A DNA stretch of 12,802 bases from Candidatus Cloacimonadota bacterium (lineage in GTDB: Bacteria; Cloacimonadota; Cloacimonadia; Cloacimonadales; Cloacimonadaceae). The translations under genes and the position numbers were made by a program. Shown piece after piece: positions 1 to 7,694 of the stretch (its first letter is position 1; each line of letters starts with the position of its first letter). The stretch is taken from NCBI GenBank assembly GCA_028681035.1, contig JAQUJJ010000106.1, forward strand, positions 1 to 12,802. Reading direction: 5' to 3'. The notes under the pieces are model-generated. The model was not told the origin of the DNA, ran no database searches, and saw only the letters and a list, made by a program, of their open reading frames with translations.

Positions 1-961
1 ACCAATCCAATTGTGGGATCACAAAATATGAGGGCTGCACCCTATCCACCCAAGCGGGAATCAGTTCATCGCTAAATGAGCCATCTGCTTGTTTGATCAA
101 AGGATAGTAGCTAATCTCACCCGTGCAAGCCTGGATAGTGGCCAGGCCCAGGGACTCCGGAGCCCGCACTCCAATAGTGTGGTCAAAAACCGTAATCGTC
201 CAATAGGGATCACCATCATCGTCCAATTCAAAGGTGTCTCCCGCCATGGCTATTCCGGTATAGCCGTTCAGATACAGATGCCTTTTTAAGTTCTTATTAA
301 AGAAAGCATTGCGCTGATAACGGATCTTCAGGGGCTCTCCTCTTAATTGCCGGACAAAAGTGATGTCCTGAGAATTTGTGGCAGAAACCATGATGTAGCC
401 AGGAGTGCCGGCCTCACGATTTGACAGCCATTTAAAAAAGCCAGAGTGCAGAAGGGGAACTACCCAATACAATTTACCTTTTACCATTTGAATGGTAGGA
501 TCACCCAGATTCACCCGGCTGCCCAAAGCGAAATCTTCGCCCAGTTTCTTTTCTGCCAAAGAGCGGGCAAAGGCTTCATCAATGATGGGCACTTGAGCCA
601 TATTTACGGGAGCTACCAAATCCGAGAATTCTGTGCTCTGGATGTCTCCGATCAGCTTTCTGTAGCTTTTGGCATGAAACAGTCCGCTGGAAAAGAAAGG
701 TGCCAAAACCAGGATTATCAGGAAGGCGATATAGATGTACCTTAGTGCCTTGCGGGCTTTGACTATACCCCATAGCGGCAATAAGACAAAAGCCAGAGCG
801 GGAACCCAGCCTAAAAACCGCAGATTGAGTATCGGTAGTTGAAAATACAATAAATATGCCAGCAAAATCAAGCTGAGCAAGATAGCCCACCCTGTTTTCA
901 ACCTGAACTTACTGAAGTTAATGGTTTTGGGAACACCGCTAGTCTTTGTTGCTTGATTCAT
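1..961 (-). CDS. Multi-spanning membrane protein of unknown function (3' end beyond window)
   Basis: An open frame of 320 codons runs without a stop from an ATG at 961 off the left edge, so the C-terminus is missing. The start is supported by AAGGAG six bases upstream and by a promoter 30-55 bases upstream. The first 90 residues are hydrophobic, with probable membrane segments near residues 24-43, 45-65 and 74-92. A soluble, beta-rich part follows, with recognisable stretches such as GFFKW (175-179), TPGYIMVSA (186-194), DPYWTITVFD (251-260) and a WVDRVQP stretch near 304-310. From memory, this arrangement resembles uncharacterised membrane proteins of Firmicutes with comparable GFFKW, PGYxxV, NPYWxxP and WVDRVxP motifs, but I cannot name the family or its function. 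The N-terminal tail before the first segment is basic and has no cleavable signal. It is transcribed separately from the gene to its right, which ends at a strong terminator. Confidence 0.8.
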   Translation of the reverse strand, partial: MNQATKTSGVPKTINFSKFRLKTGWAILLSLILLAYLLYFQLPILNLRFLGWVPALAFVLLPLWGIVKARKALRYIYIAFLIILVLAPFFSSGLFHAKSYRKLIGDIQSTEFSDLVAPVNMAQVPIIDEAFARSLAEKKLGEDFALGSRVNLGDPTIQMVKGKLYWVVPLLHSGFFKWLSNREAGTPGYIMVSATNSQDITFVRQLRGEPLKIRYQRNAFFNKNLKRHLYLNGYTGIAMAGDTFELDDDGDPYWTITVFDHTIGVRAPESLGLATIQACTGEISYYPLIKQADGSFSDELIPAWVDRVQPSYFVIPQLDW

Positions 962-987
962 GAAAACTCCTTCAAAGCATTTTCGAC

Positions 988-1016
988 ATAAGATATTGGC
1001 TCTCTTAATCTGTCAA
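988..1016 (-). promoter_or_regulatory. Sigma-70-type promoter of the membrane-protein gene
   Basis: Read on the minus strand, a perfect TTGACA -35 box (1011-1016) is followed after 17 bases by TCTTAT (988-993), which matches four of six positions of TATAAT. The gene starts at 961, leaving a leader of about 20 bases that contains the AAGGAG ribosome binding site. Position, spacing and the perfect -35 make this one of the more credible promoters in the window. Confidence 0.55.
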
Positions 1017-1086
1017 TCATTATCTGATCGATTCTGGCTCTTAGGAGCGGAGACTGATCAACGCTGAGATCAGCAATCGCATAACG

Positions 1087-1121
1087 AAAAAACCAGCGAG
1101 GGTTCTTCCCCGCTGGTTTTT
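1087..1121 (-). terminator. Intrinsic terminator after the secreted YD-repeat-like gene
   Basis: The arms AAAACCAGCG and CGCTGGTTTT form an uninterrupted stem, extended by a partly paired G/C segment and closed by a small loop. On the minus strand the stem runs into a T run, about 24 bases after the stop codon at 1145. T residues also follow on the plus strand, so the hairpin could stop transcription in both directions. Here it insulates the secreted-protein gene from the membrane-protein gene to its left. Confidence 0.85.
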
Positions 1122-1144
1122 GCTTTATAAATAAGTTTCTGGCG

Positions 1145-2464
1145 CTATTGCAATTTCACTATTTTGGCGGTGGCAGTGCTGCTTCCTTGAGTAGCGCGCA
1201 GGAAATAGATCCCGCTGCTACAGGCTTTTCCACCCCTGTCCCGGCCATCCCAAGAAAGATTTGAGCCAGGCAGGCCGCTCAGCTCATTGATCAATTGACC
1301 ACGCTGGTTATAAATCCCAACCCATAGCGGGGCCAATGATTTACTTTCGGCAATAATACTCAGTTCACCAGCAAAGGGAACCGGATAGGCCTTTATACGC
1401 AAATCGGGGATAAGCCCTTGCACCAGATCGGAATTTGCGGTGTAGGTTTCCCAGGCAAAATCGATTCGATTTACATTGATACTGACATTTCCTCCCGGGC
1501 AATTCTGCGAGAGAATAGAATCTATATTGCCATTGGCATCATAGTAATAGAGTTTACGCTTATGAGTTTCCCAGACAGCGCCGGAAGGATGCTGCCCTAC
1601 TATGCTGGTTTTGCGGATTTGCTCATCGTACGAGTAAAGCGATCTTCTACGCTCTATCCAAGTTTCGTTATACCATTCGGACACAGTCTCCTGCTGCACT
1701 TTTCCGGGAAATTGATTGGATCTAACTAAAAGCAGCATGGGTAAATACTGAGAAATAAAGTTTATGTAATCGCTGCCAGTAGAAGTATCCTGAGGATGAT
1801 ACGTGGTCTCGGTCTTGGATTCTTGTACCCAATTTACAGAATCTACAGATGTGTATTCATACTCCTGGGTTATCCTGCCTTGCGAGTCGTACTGGAAACT
1901 GCTGCGAGTATAGGGGCAGCAATCCTCATATTCCTCCGCATAAGCATCCCAATCATAGATCTCAAAAGTGCTTCCCGCTCCGTAAACAATATGCCTGCGG
2001 TGATGTGGCGCCAGATTTCCTAAGTCATCATAGTATGCACCATATAAAAAGAGCCGGACCAGACGGTTTTGGGAATCATATTCTGCAGTGCACTTAAGAC
2101 CCAATTCCAAAACATTGTTTGGAGAGAAATATAAGTCGATGGATTCTGCCATCCCCGCAGGGTTGTAGAAATAGACCACCTTCATCCCAGTAGCAGGTGA
2201 ATAAATGCCGAAGGAATCGCAATAATTGACAGTTATGGAATCAATCCGGGTAGGATCACTCTGGCTGTAGTGCATATTTCCCCGTTCCGTGGGCAAGAAA
2301 CTTTGGTCTTCTTGATAGTGGCTATATGTCTCACTTTGCAGACGGTAAGCCGTGGAAAAGGGCAGCACTGTCCCCAGATGCTTGAACCCCAAGCTTTGAA
2401 AAACTCCGGCTGTAAGCAGCATCGGGAGCAATAGTAGGGGCAACAAATATAAGGCTTTCTTCAT
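1145..2464 (-). CDS. Secreted YD-repeat-like protein with C-terminal type A (Por/FlgD-like) sorting domain
   Basis: The product has 439 residues. An N-terminal signal peptide (MKK followed by a leucine-rich core to about residue 20) sends it across the inner membrane. The middle carries several degenerate YD/Rhs-like strands: EYDSQNRL near 128, QYDSQGRI near 191, YSYDEQIR near 277 and YYYDANGNI near 306. Each is followed by variable beta-rich sequence. The last 80 or so residues begin with AYPVPF (359-364) and end with SGIYFLRATQG and a basic/hydrophobic tail. This is the layout of the type A sorting domain that directs proteins to the type IX (Por) secretion system in FCB bacteria. The protein is much shorter than classical Rhs toxins, and I see no toxin domain or Rhs core-boundary motif. 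It is therefore more likely a surface or extracellular protein than a polymorphic toxin. The ATG at 2464 follows GGAGGT at six bases. It is a single-gene unit with its own promoter and terminator. Its ligand or substrate is unknown. Confidence 0.85.
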   Translation of the reverse strand: MKKALYLLPLLLLPMLLTAGVFQSLGFKHLGTVLPFSTAYRLQSETYSHYQEDQSFLPTERGNMHYSQSDPTRIDSITVNYCDSFGIYSPATGMKVVYFYNPAGMAESIDLYFSPNNVLELGLKCTAEYDSQNRLVRLFLYGAYYDDLGNLAPHHRRHIVYGAGSTFEIYDWDAYAEEYEDCCPYTRSSFQYDSQGRITQEYEYTSVDSVNWVQESKTETTYHPQDTSTGSDYINFISQYLPMLLLVRSNQFPGKVQQETVSEWYNETWIERRRSLYSYDEQIRKTSIVGQHPSGAVWETHKRKLYYYDANGNIDSILSQNCPGGNVSINVNRIDFAWETYTANSDLVQGLIPDLRIKAYPVPFAGELSIIAESKSLAPLWVGIYNQRGQLINELSGLPGSNLSWDGRDRGGKACSSGIYFLRATQGSSTATAKIVKLQ

Positions 2465-2494
2465 TGTTTACCTCCATGAAAAAGAGCTAAGAGG

Positions 2495-2524
2495 ATAGTA
2501 TCTCGATACCCATATCCTTGTCAA
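2495..2524 (-). promoter_or_regulatory. Promoter of the secreted YD-repeat-like gene
   Basis: Read on the minus strand, a perfect TTGACA (2519-2524) is followed after 18 bases by TACTAT (2495-2500), a good -10 box. Transcription would start near 2488, giving a leader of about 25 bases that contains the GGAGGT ribosome binding site. Confidence 0.6.
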
Positions 2525-2760
2525 TATTTATTTCAACCAGGCATTCCTTCATTTTTTTAGCAGAACCTGATTTTAATTGTTTCTTCAGCCTTCCCATTCC
2601 GTGAATTGCCGTAGTCTTCCTGTATAGCTTGTGGTGGAGATGCCGTGGAGATAAGAGGATTTATTCCTGCTATATGCACGGCAACTCTACGACAACAGAT
2701 GGGATAGGGTAGGCTGGGCAGGTGGTAAAAAAATGTTTCCAGGCATCCGTAAAACAATGA
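2525..2760. other. Intergenic stretch without a supported gene
   Basis: This lies within the 366-base gap between the secreted-protein gene and the metallopeptidase gene. An open frame of 66 codons exists on the minus strand at 2557-2757, but it has no ribosome binding site and no recognisable protein features. On the minus strand a weak A/T stem followed by a run of seven T (about 2727-2752) could contribute to terminating the metallopeptidase transcript. A short TGCCGT/ACGGCA inverted repeat lies at about 2641-2682. I see no RNA gene or known riboswitch. Confidence 0.4.
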
Positions 2761-2778
2761 GTTGGGATTTACTCCAAC
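2761..2778 (-). repeat. Hairpin GTTGG-8 nt-CCAAC downstream of the metallopeptidase gene
   Basis: A five-base-pair stem with an eight-base loop lies about 50 bases after the stop codon at 2831. It might be a weak terminator, but the T tract after it is short and interrupted. The same arms with the same loop length occur upstream of the gene at 3572-3589. Confidence 0.4.
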
Positions 2779-2830
2779 CCTTGAGTGCTTTTACAAGATA
2801 TGCACAATCCAATTTGTGACTAAACCAATA

Positions 2831-3541
2831 TCAGCACTTCTCATGACTAAGCGGGGATTTGTTCAATCTATCCTTCCTGATTCTCCAATCGGGAAGGTAC
2901 TTATCCATCAGTACTTTGAAGTGGTCATTATGGTACTTCTCCAGCAAATGCATCAGCTCATGGACGATGATATATTCCAGGCAATCTTCGGACTTCTTGG
3001 CCAGTTCCAGATTGATCCAGATACGTTTTGCCCGGATATTACAGGTACCCCACCTGGTTTTCATTTGTTTTACGGCCCACTCATCGATCTGCACTCCGAT
3101 GATTTCCTGCCATTTTAGTATCAGTGGCTCGATCCGAACTTTCAACCTGGCTCTGTACCATTCCTGCAGCATTTGCTGGCGGTGTGCGAGGGCTGTGCCG
3201 GGCTTTTCATAGAGGTCTATGTAACTATCGCCCCGCAGCTCGATTTTGTTGATCCTGGAATCTGGGATCACTTTTAGCAGGTAGCGCTTCCCAGCCAGAT
3301 AGTGGCTTTCGCCGCTGAGGTATTCCAACGGGGACAGGCGTTCGGTCTGCTCAAACTCTGCAATGTGTTTCTTGATCCAGCCCAGTTTTGAGACAATATG
3401 CCGACGAATGGTCTCATCATCCAGCTGTCTGGGCACAGCCAGCCTGATCCTGCCTGTGGGTGGAGATACCGACAGATGCAGGTTCTTGATGTCCTTGCGC
3501 ACTAAGTCTATGGTGTAGTCGCCTACCGTAATCTGCTGCAT
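2831..3541 (-). CDS. YgjP/DUF45-family putative zinc metallopeptidase
   Basis: The product has 236 residues, a usual length for the YgjP (DUF45, WLM-like, SprT-related) family. The zinc-binding HExxH motif is HELMH at residues 194-198, and His204 in the following YHNDHF segment is the expected third ligand. The family hallmark MKTRWGTC lies about 30 residues earlier, near 160. The N-terminus has the usual beta-rich start with an RLAVP strand. All catalytic features look intact. There is no signal peptide, so it should act in the cytoplasm. The physiological substrate of YgjP proteins is not well established, and some sit beside type I restriction genes, which is not the case here. The ATG at 3541 follows AGAGGA at ten bases. 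The gene appears monocistronic: the gene to its right ends at a strong terminator, and the gene to its left has its own promoter. Confidence 0.9.
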   Translation of the reverse strand: MQQITVGDYTIDLVRKDIKNLHLSVSPPTGRIRLAVPRQLDDETIRRHIVSKLGWIKKHIAEFEQTERLSPLEYLSGESHYLAGKRYLLKVIPDSRINKIELRGDSYIDLYEKPGTALAHRQQMLQEWYRARLKVRIEPLILKWQEIIGVQIDEWAVKQMKTRWGTCNIRAKRIWINLELAKKSEDCLEYIIVHELMHLLEKYHNDHFKVLMDKYLPDWRIRKDRLNKSPLSHEKC

Positions 3542-3760
3542 ACTTCTATATTCCTCTGGCAGGTTTCAAAAGTTGGTGTACATTCCAACTCTAGTTTAAA
3601 TGATAGATTGAGAACATTTTGAGTCCTCGCTTCTTATAATCTTTCTGTGGTCAAACGACCCCTTGCATTACTTTTAATCTTCGCAGATGCGGTCAAGCTC
3701 TTTTTTGCAGGCTCAGCCACTCTGATGCCAACCGTCAAAAGAAAGATTAGCTATTTGAAA
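3542..3760. other. Intergenic leader of the metallopeptidase gene
   Basis: This 219-base stretch separates the metallopeptidase start from the terminator of the large repeat protein gene. I see the AGAGGA ribosome binding site (3552-3557) and a hairpin (3571-3590), but no convincing pair of -35 and -10 boxes. No coding frame is supported. Confidence 0.4.
3571..3590 (-). repeat. Perfect inverted repeat AGTTGG-8 nt-CCAACT in the metallopeptidase leader
   Basis: A six-base-pair stem with an eight-base loop lies 30-49 bases before the start codon, just upstream of the ribosome binding site. It could be an operator or an mRNA leader hairpin. The core arms match those of the hairpin downstream of the same gene. 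Confidence 0.45.
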
Positions 3761-3796
3761 GAAAAACGCAAAAGAGGGGATTTCTCCCCTCTTGCG
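3761..3796 (-). terminator. Strong intrinsic terminator of the tandem-repeat surface protein gene
   Basis: On the minus strand, CGCAAGAGGGGA pairs with TCCCCTCTTTTGCG, interrupted by a two-base bulge and closed by a loop of about four bases. The run TTTTT follows directly. It lies 20 bases after the stop codon at 3816 and separates that gene from the metallopeptidase gene. Confidence 0.9.
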
Positions 3797-3815
3797 AATG
3801 TAAGTTTTGTTCAGA

Positions 3816-6707
3816 CTAATTTCCAGCCGTAACCTTATAGAACCTTGGTGTATCTAGATCGGTCAAAGTGATCAGGACTTTGCCGTCGCCAAGCTCATTA
3901 TCGAATGCTTTCTCCAGCAAGGTAAAGGAAGCATCCGGCGTGGAGGAAGTATAGACGTTGTAATAAATGGCATCGCTTACCTGATCCCAGCGGAGCTTCA
4001 TTTCACCGAGGTTGAAATAAATGGTCAGATTTTCCGGTGCGGGAAGATCTGTGGCGCCATTCCCGATGGTGATGTATCTGCCATTAATTTCAGCTGTCCT
4101 GGGCTGCCATACGCCCTGAATATTGGGGTCAACGGTCTTATTCACAGCGGAAACCGAGCCTGGCAAAACTCCGTTGTAAAACCAATACGCAGAACCGATC
4201 TCCGAAACCAGCTGGAAGATGCTGGCGCTGATCGTGCCAGTATTCAGGATATATTGATCAATTGCACCATCGATCCAGACCCGGTTATTTTGGATAGTGC
4301 CATAATTGCTCAGGTCTTTGCGGATGCTGAGATAGAGATGGCCACCTGAAGGATGGTTTTTGATCGTGCCATAGTTAACCAGATTCCCATTAAGAAACAA
4401 GGGATAACTGCTGACGCTATAATTTTGGATAATACCGTGGTTTACTACGTCGTCAAAGTTGCAATTATGGGCGATTACGGCAGTGCCCTGGAAGATTATA
4501 TCTTCAGCAGTGAGATCAGCAAGATAGGCTCCATTAGACATATCCAGAGTGCTGAAGCCAGCGGTATCGAGAATGGCATTGGCAAGTTTGCCTCCGGATA
4601 GCTTGATACCATAGGTACTCCTGCCATTGTACAGCATCAGGGTGTTACCATTAAAATTGATATCAGAGCCGGAAAAACTCAGGTCTGACATCACCTGAAA
4701 GTCCCCTGTGGATGTAGATTGGATAGTATTGCAGCTAATCGCTTCTGCAGATGGATCCTGCCAGAGTACGCGCTGCTCAGTATTGGAGAATTTTAAGATA
4801 CGGTTTTGGAGAGTTCCATAGTCATAGAGATCACCCGCTAAAGTTAGATAAAAATGACCTCCACTGGCATGGTTTTTTATGATGCCACGGTTCTCCAAAC
4901 GCGTGTTGATGGTCATGGTGTAGCTGCTGGAATGATAATTTTGGACTGTAGCGTTATTAATCACGCTGTCAAAACTGGTATCAGCAGCGACCATAACTAT
5001 ACCATTGAAAATGATATCTCCAGCATTGAGATTATTAAGATAGGCCCCATCAGACATATCCAGAGTGCTAAAACCATCGGTATCCAAAGTGGCATTGTAG
5101 AGCCTGCCTCCGGATAAGGAAAGACCGAAGGAATTCTCACCATCGTACATCATCAGGGTGTTGTTATGCAAATCGATATTAGAGCCGGAAAATCTCAGGT
5201 CTGATAAGAGCTGAAGATTACCCGTGGACAGAGATTGGATAGTATTGCAGCTAATCGCTTCTGCAGAAGGATCCTGCCAGAGTACACGCTGCACCGTATT
5301 TGTGAGATATAAGATTCTATTGCTCATAGTTCCATAATCGTAGAGATCACCCGATAAAGTCAGATAAAAATGACCTCCACTGGTATGGTTGCGAATGGTG
5401 CCACGGTTTTCCAAACGCGTATGGATAGTCAGGTTGTAGTTGCTGGCGAAAGAGTTTTGTAGTGTAGCGTAATTTATTAAACTGTCAAAGCTGCAATTAT
5501 CAGCGACCAGTACAAGGCCTTGGAGGATAATGTCTTCGGCATTGAGGCTTTGAATATAGACACCATCGGACAAATGCAGAGTACTAAAACCATTGGTATC
5601 GAGAATGCCATTTCTGAGCTTACCTCCAGAATGGGAGAGACCATAGCTACTCTCGCCATTGTACATTACCAGGGTGTTGCCATTCAGGTCGATATCGGAT
5701 CCGGAAAAGCGCAAGTCTGAGTGCAGTTGCAGGTCACCCGTAGCTTGGGATTGGACAAGTCCGGCACTGATCGGGTCTGCAGATGGATACTGCCAGAGTA
5801 CGCGCTGTACCGTATTGGAGAAACGTAAGGTACTGTTACGGATAGTTCCATAGTCGTAGAAATCACCCAAGAGGTTCAGATAGAGAAAACCCCCACTGGT
5901 ATGGTTGCGAATGGTGCCATGGTTTTCCAAGCGTGTGTTGATGGTCATGGTGTACGAGCTGTAAGAATAATTAAAGATCTCACCATTATTAATAACGGAA
6001 TCAAAAATTACTCCGCTGGCCACCATGATGTCGCCAGCCAGAACTATCTCATCTCCGCTGACGTCTTGCAGAAGACAATTATTTGATAAAGTCAAAGTAG
6101 CACCGTCCCCGCCCTGGATGTTTGCGTTTTTGAGGGAACCACCAAACAGACTAAGGTTGCTGGTCGCAGAATTGCTATTCAGCACCAGAGGGGCGTTACT
6201 CAGATTCATACTTGTATTGCTCAGGTTCAAATCTGTAAGCAGGATCAAAGCACTGGCGGAATTCCCGTCTGTAAAGAAAGTTGGCGAGAAAGTGCCAGTA
6301 CTGGAGACATGCTGATCTGTAGCGCCTATTAATTCAAGTGAGTATGGGGTAAATGTACCCAAATTGACAATGTCTCCCCCACTATGCAGGTAAAAGAGTC
6401 CACCGGAGAGGTTGGACTTGATTATGCCGGCGTTATCTACATCGCCGTAAACGTTAAGATGAAAGCTGCTGGATGAGAGGTTCTGCAAGATTCCAGTGCT
6501 GCTATTTGTGAGATCAAGGCAGGAAGCTGTGGTGTTTACCAGAACTGTGCCGTTTATTATGACGTTGTCGTTCGCTGTAGGAACTACCGCTCCAATCCAG
6601 GTGCCTGGAGCGTTCCAATTTCCGCCGGCAGTAGTTGAGGTAATGTCGGCAGACAAAAACATAAAACAAACAAAAGTAAGGGTAGCGATAATAATGCATC
6701 TTTTCAT
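3816..6707 (-). CDS. Large secreted beta-solenoid-like protein with 172-residue tandem repeats
   Basis: The product has 963 residues. A signal peptide (MKRCIIIATLTFVCFMFLSA) is followed by GGNWNAPGTW...VVPTANDNVIING near residues 28-54, an opening resembling G8-type or beta-helix surface proteins. Residues of about 85-800 consist of tandem repeats of 172 residues. Each contains RLENRGTIRNHxSGG, a GDLYDYGT strand, a QRVLWQ-PSA segment, FSGSDIDLNGNTLMxYNG and DTxGFSTLxMSDG. The first and last copies are degenerate. Residues 888-963 form a fibronectin-III-like end domain with LRWDQVSDAIYYNVY. The short beta strands, abundant Asn/Gly/Ser and lack of catalytic motifs suggest an extracellular adhesin or structural solenoid; this is inference. 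An upstream in-frame ATG at 6719 overlaps the GAGG (6714-6717) that sits six bases before the ATG at 6707, so I choose 6707. The gene ends at a strong terminator. No type A sorting domain is present, so its export route past the periplasm is unclear. Confidence 0.85.
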   Translation of the reverse strand: MKRCIIIATLTFVCFMFLSADITSTTAGGNWNAPGTWIGAVVPTANDNVIINGTVLVNTTASCLDLTNSSTGILQNLSSSSFHLNVYGDVDNAGIIKSNLSGGLFYLHSGGDIVNLGTFTPYSLELIGATDQHVSSTGTFSPTFFTDGNSASALILLTDLNLSNTSMNLSNAPLVLNSNSATSNLSLFGGSLKNANIQGGDGATLTLSNNCLLQDVSGDEIVLAGDIMVASGVIFDSVINNGEIFNYSYSSYTMTINTRLENHGTIRNHTSGGFLYLNLLGDFYDYGTIRNSTLRFSNTVQRVLWQYPSADPISAGLVQSQATGDLQLHSDLRFSGSDIDLNGNTLVMYNGESSYGLSHSGGKLRNGILDTNGFSTLHLSDGVYIQSLNAEDIILQGLVLVADNCSFDSLINYATLQNSFASNYNLTIHTRLENRGTIRNHTSGGHFYLTLSGDLYDYGTMSNRILYLTNTVQRVLWQDPSAEAISCNTIQSLSTGNLQLLSDLRFSGSNIDLHNNTLMMYDGENSFGLSLSGGRLYNATLDTDGFSTLDMSDGAYLNNLNAGDIIFNGIVMVAADTSFDSVINNATVQNYHSSSYTMTINTRLENRGIIKNHASGGHFYLTLAGDLYDYGTLQNRILKFSNTEQRVLWQDPSAEAISCNTIQSTSTGDFQVMSDLSFSGSDINFNGNTLMLYNGRSTYGIKLSGGKLANAILDTAGFSTLDMSNGAYLADLTAEDIIFQGTAVIAHNCNFDDVVNHGIIQNYSVSSYPLFLNGNLVNYGTIKNHPSGGHLYLSIRKDLSNYGTIQNNRVWIDGAIDQYILNTGTISASIFQLVSEIGSAYWFYNGVLPGSVSAVNKTVDPNIQGVWQPRTAEINGRYITIGNGATDLPAPENLTIYFNLGEMKLRWDQVSDAIYYNVYTSSTPDASFTLLEKAFDNELGDGKVLITLTDLDTPRFYKVTAGN
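4383..5930 (-). repeat. Three in-register 516-bp tandem repeats within the surface protein gene
   Basis: Copies run 5415-5930, 4899-5414 and 4383-4898, with no insertion or deletion between matching landmarks. For example, the LEN codons fall at 5930, 5414, 4898 and 4382, and a shared AGATTGGATAGTATTGCAG segment starts at 4716 and 5232. Conservation is visible at DNA level, especially around the QRVLWQ-DPSAEAIS segment. Degenerate further copies lie on both sides: VDNAG at about 6440 is offset by 510 bp, and VNYGTI lies at about 4380. Confidence 0.9.
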
Positions 6708-6713
6708 GATGAA

Positions 6714-6717
6714 CCTC
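6714..6717 (-). promoter_or_regulatory. Ribosome binding site that decides the start of the repeat protein
   Basis: GAGG on the minus strand lies six bases before the ATG at 6707 and partly inside the four-codon extension that would begin at 6719. The spacing supports the shorter start, which also gives a more typical signal peptide beginning MKR. Confidence 0.6.
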
Positions 6718-6920
6718 ATTCATATTTTAAGGATAAGCTAATGCTTTAACAGGATGTGGCAAGAAAATATTTTCGTTTACAGCAAACCCAGGTAGCTCGG
6801 TCCTTTAGGTAAAAGCGCTGCTTTAAAGCTCTGAAAATGCATTTGAATTGAGGTGTAGTAGTTTTAGTATCTTAAGATTTACAGCTAAAAAGCATCCTGG
6901 CAATAGAGGTCTTGGGACTT
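6718..6920. other. Intergenic gap between transporter and repeat protein genes
   Basis: This stretch has no supported gene. On the minus strand it contains AAAGC-AGC-GCTTT (about 6817-6829) and CAGC...GCTG pairing around 6779-6822, so the leader of the repeat protein may fold. I cannot assign it to a known riboswitch class. A -10-like TAAAAT (6724-6729) lies very close to the start codon and has no good -35. A clear terminator after the transporter gene is not visible, so readthrough is possible. Confidence 0.35.
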
Positions 6921-7694
6921 TTACAGGAAGACGTTGTATAGCACCCTGATCAAAAGCAGGATGAGGGCCAGGATGAAGACCTTGCGGATAATCTTGTTTC
7001 CCCGGAGCACCACCATCTTTGAGCCCAAGAGGTTGCCGGCAATCCCGCAGACTGCAGCAGGGATGGCGATGGGATACCAGATCTGGCCATGGACGGCAAA
7101 AGTGACCACAGCGGCCATATTGGAAGCGAGATTTACCACCTTGGAATTGCCATTGGCACGCACAAAATCATAATGCAAAAGTACTGAATAAATCAGAATC
7201 AGAAAAGTGCCCGTGCCGGGGCCAAAGAATCCATCATAAAAGCCAATGATCAAGCCGGCCAATGCTCCCAGGCTGAGCCGGAAGCCCAATTTCAAGAGAT
7301 GCGCTGTATCACTGAAACCTAAATTCTTGCGCAGAAGAACGACTACCGTGATCAACGGGATCAAGATGATCAGCAGATAATTCAGAAATTCCCCAGAGAT
7401 CCTAAGAGCAGTACCTGCGCCTAACCAAGAGCCTGCCAAAGCCATTACAGCCCCGATTAGAGCCACCGGCACATCGATCATTTTGGCATGGAAAAATCTG
7501 GCAGTGGAGAAAATAGTCCCACTGCAGGAGGAGAACTTATTCGTGCCCAAAGCCATGTGAGGAGGAATGCCAGCACTCCAATAGGCCGGCAAAGAAATCA
7601 GGCCGCCACCTCCAGCGATGGCATCGATGAATCCAGCTAAAAAGATGAAGGGCAGGATGATGGCATAATCAACAACACTAAGTGAAATCAGCAT
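6921..7694 (-). CDS. TSUP (TauE/SafE, YfcA-like) membrane transporter
   Basis: The product has 257 residues, a usual length for the family, and is almost entirely hydrophobic with about seven to eight predicted membrane spans. The two halves show the paired family signatures: DAIAGGGGLISLPAY (24-38) with LGTNK (49-53) in the first half, and GFYDGFFGPGTG (151-162) with NGNSKVVNLASN (181-192) in the second. TSUP proteins move small anions such as sulfite, sulfoacetate or other organosulfur compounds across the inner membrane, but the substrate cannot be read from the sequence. The ATG at 7694 directly follows the TAA of the upstream outer-membrane protein gene. The only ribosome-binding-like sequence is an AAGG about 13 bases upstream, inside that gene, so translation is probably coupled. 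No sulfur-metabolism gene is nearby to hint at the substrate. Confidence 0.9.
   Translation of the reverse strand: MLISLSVVDYAIILPFIFLAGFIDAIAGGGGLISLPAYWSAGIPPHMALGTNKFSSCSGTIFSTARFFHAKMIDVPVALIGAVMALAGSWLGAGTALRISGEFLNYLLIILIPLITVVVLLRKNLGFSDTAHLLKLGFRLSLGALAGLIIGFYDGFFGPGTGTFLILIYSVLLHYDFVRANGNSKVVNLASNMAAVVTFAVHGQIWYPIAIPAAVCGIAGNLLGSKMVVLRGNKIIRKVFILALILLLIRVLYNVFL

Noticed and set aside
1145..2464. Rhs-type polymorphic toxin
   Set aside because: There is no Rhs core boundary motif, no C-terminal toxin domain and no immunity gene. The C-terminus is a sorting domain instead.
2557..2757. A 66-codon open frame on the minus strand in the intergenic gap
   Set aside because: It has no ribosome binding site, no recognisable features and an unusual composition. 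It overlaps possible terminator structures of the metallopeptidase gene.
4383..5930. CRISPR array, because of regular repeats
   Set aside because: The 516-bp units are protein-coding, in frame and contiguous without spacers.
6770..6850. Possible c-di-GMP riboswitch, because of GCAAACCC and GGTAGC text
   Set aside because: The order and spacing of the conserved GEMM blocks are not met, and it would lie on the plus strand, where no gene follows.
6780..6860. tRNA-like D-arm text (GGTAGCTCGGT followed by AAGCGCTGC) on the plus strand
   Set aside because: No acceptor stem pairing, no T-arm GGTTCGAxTCC and no intact anticodon stem follow, so the resemblance is local and probably accidental.
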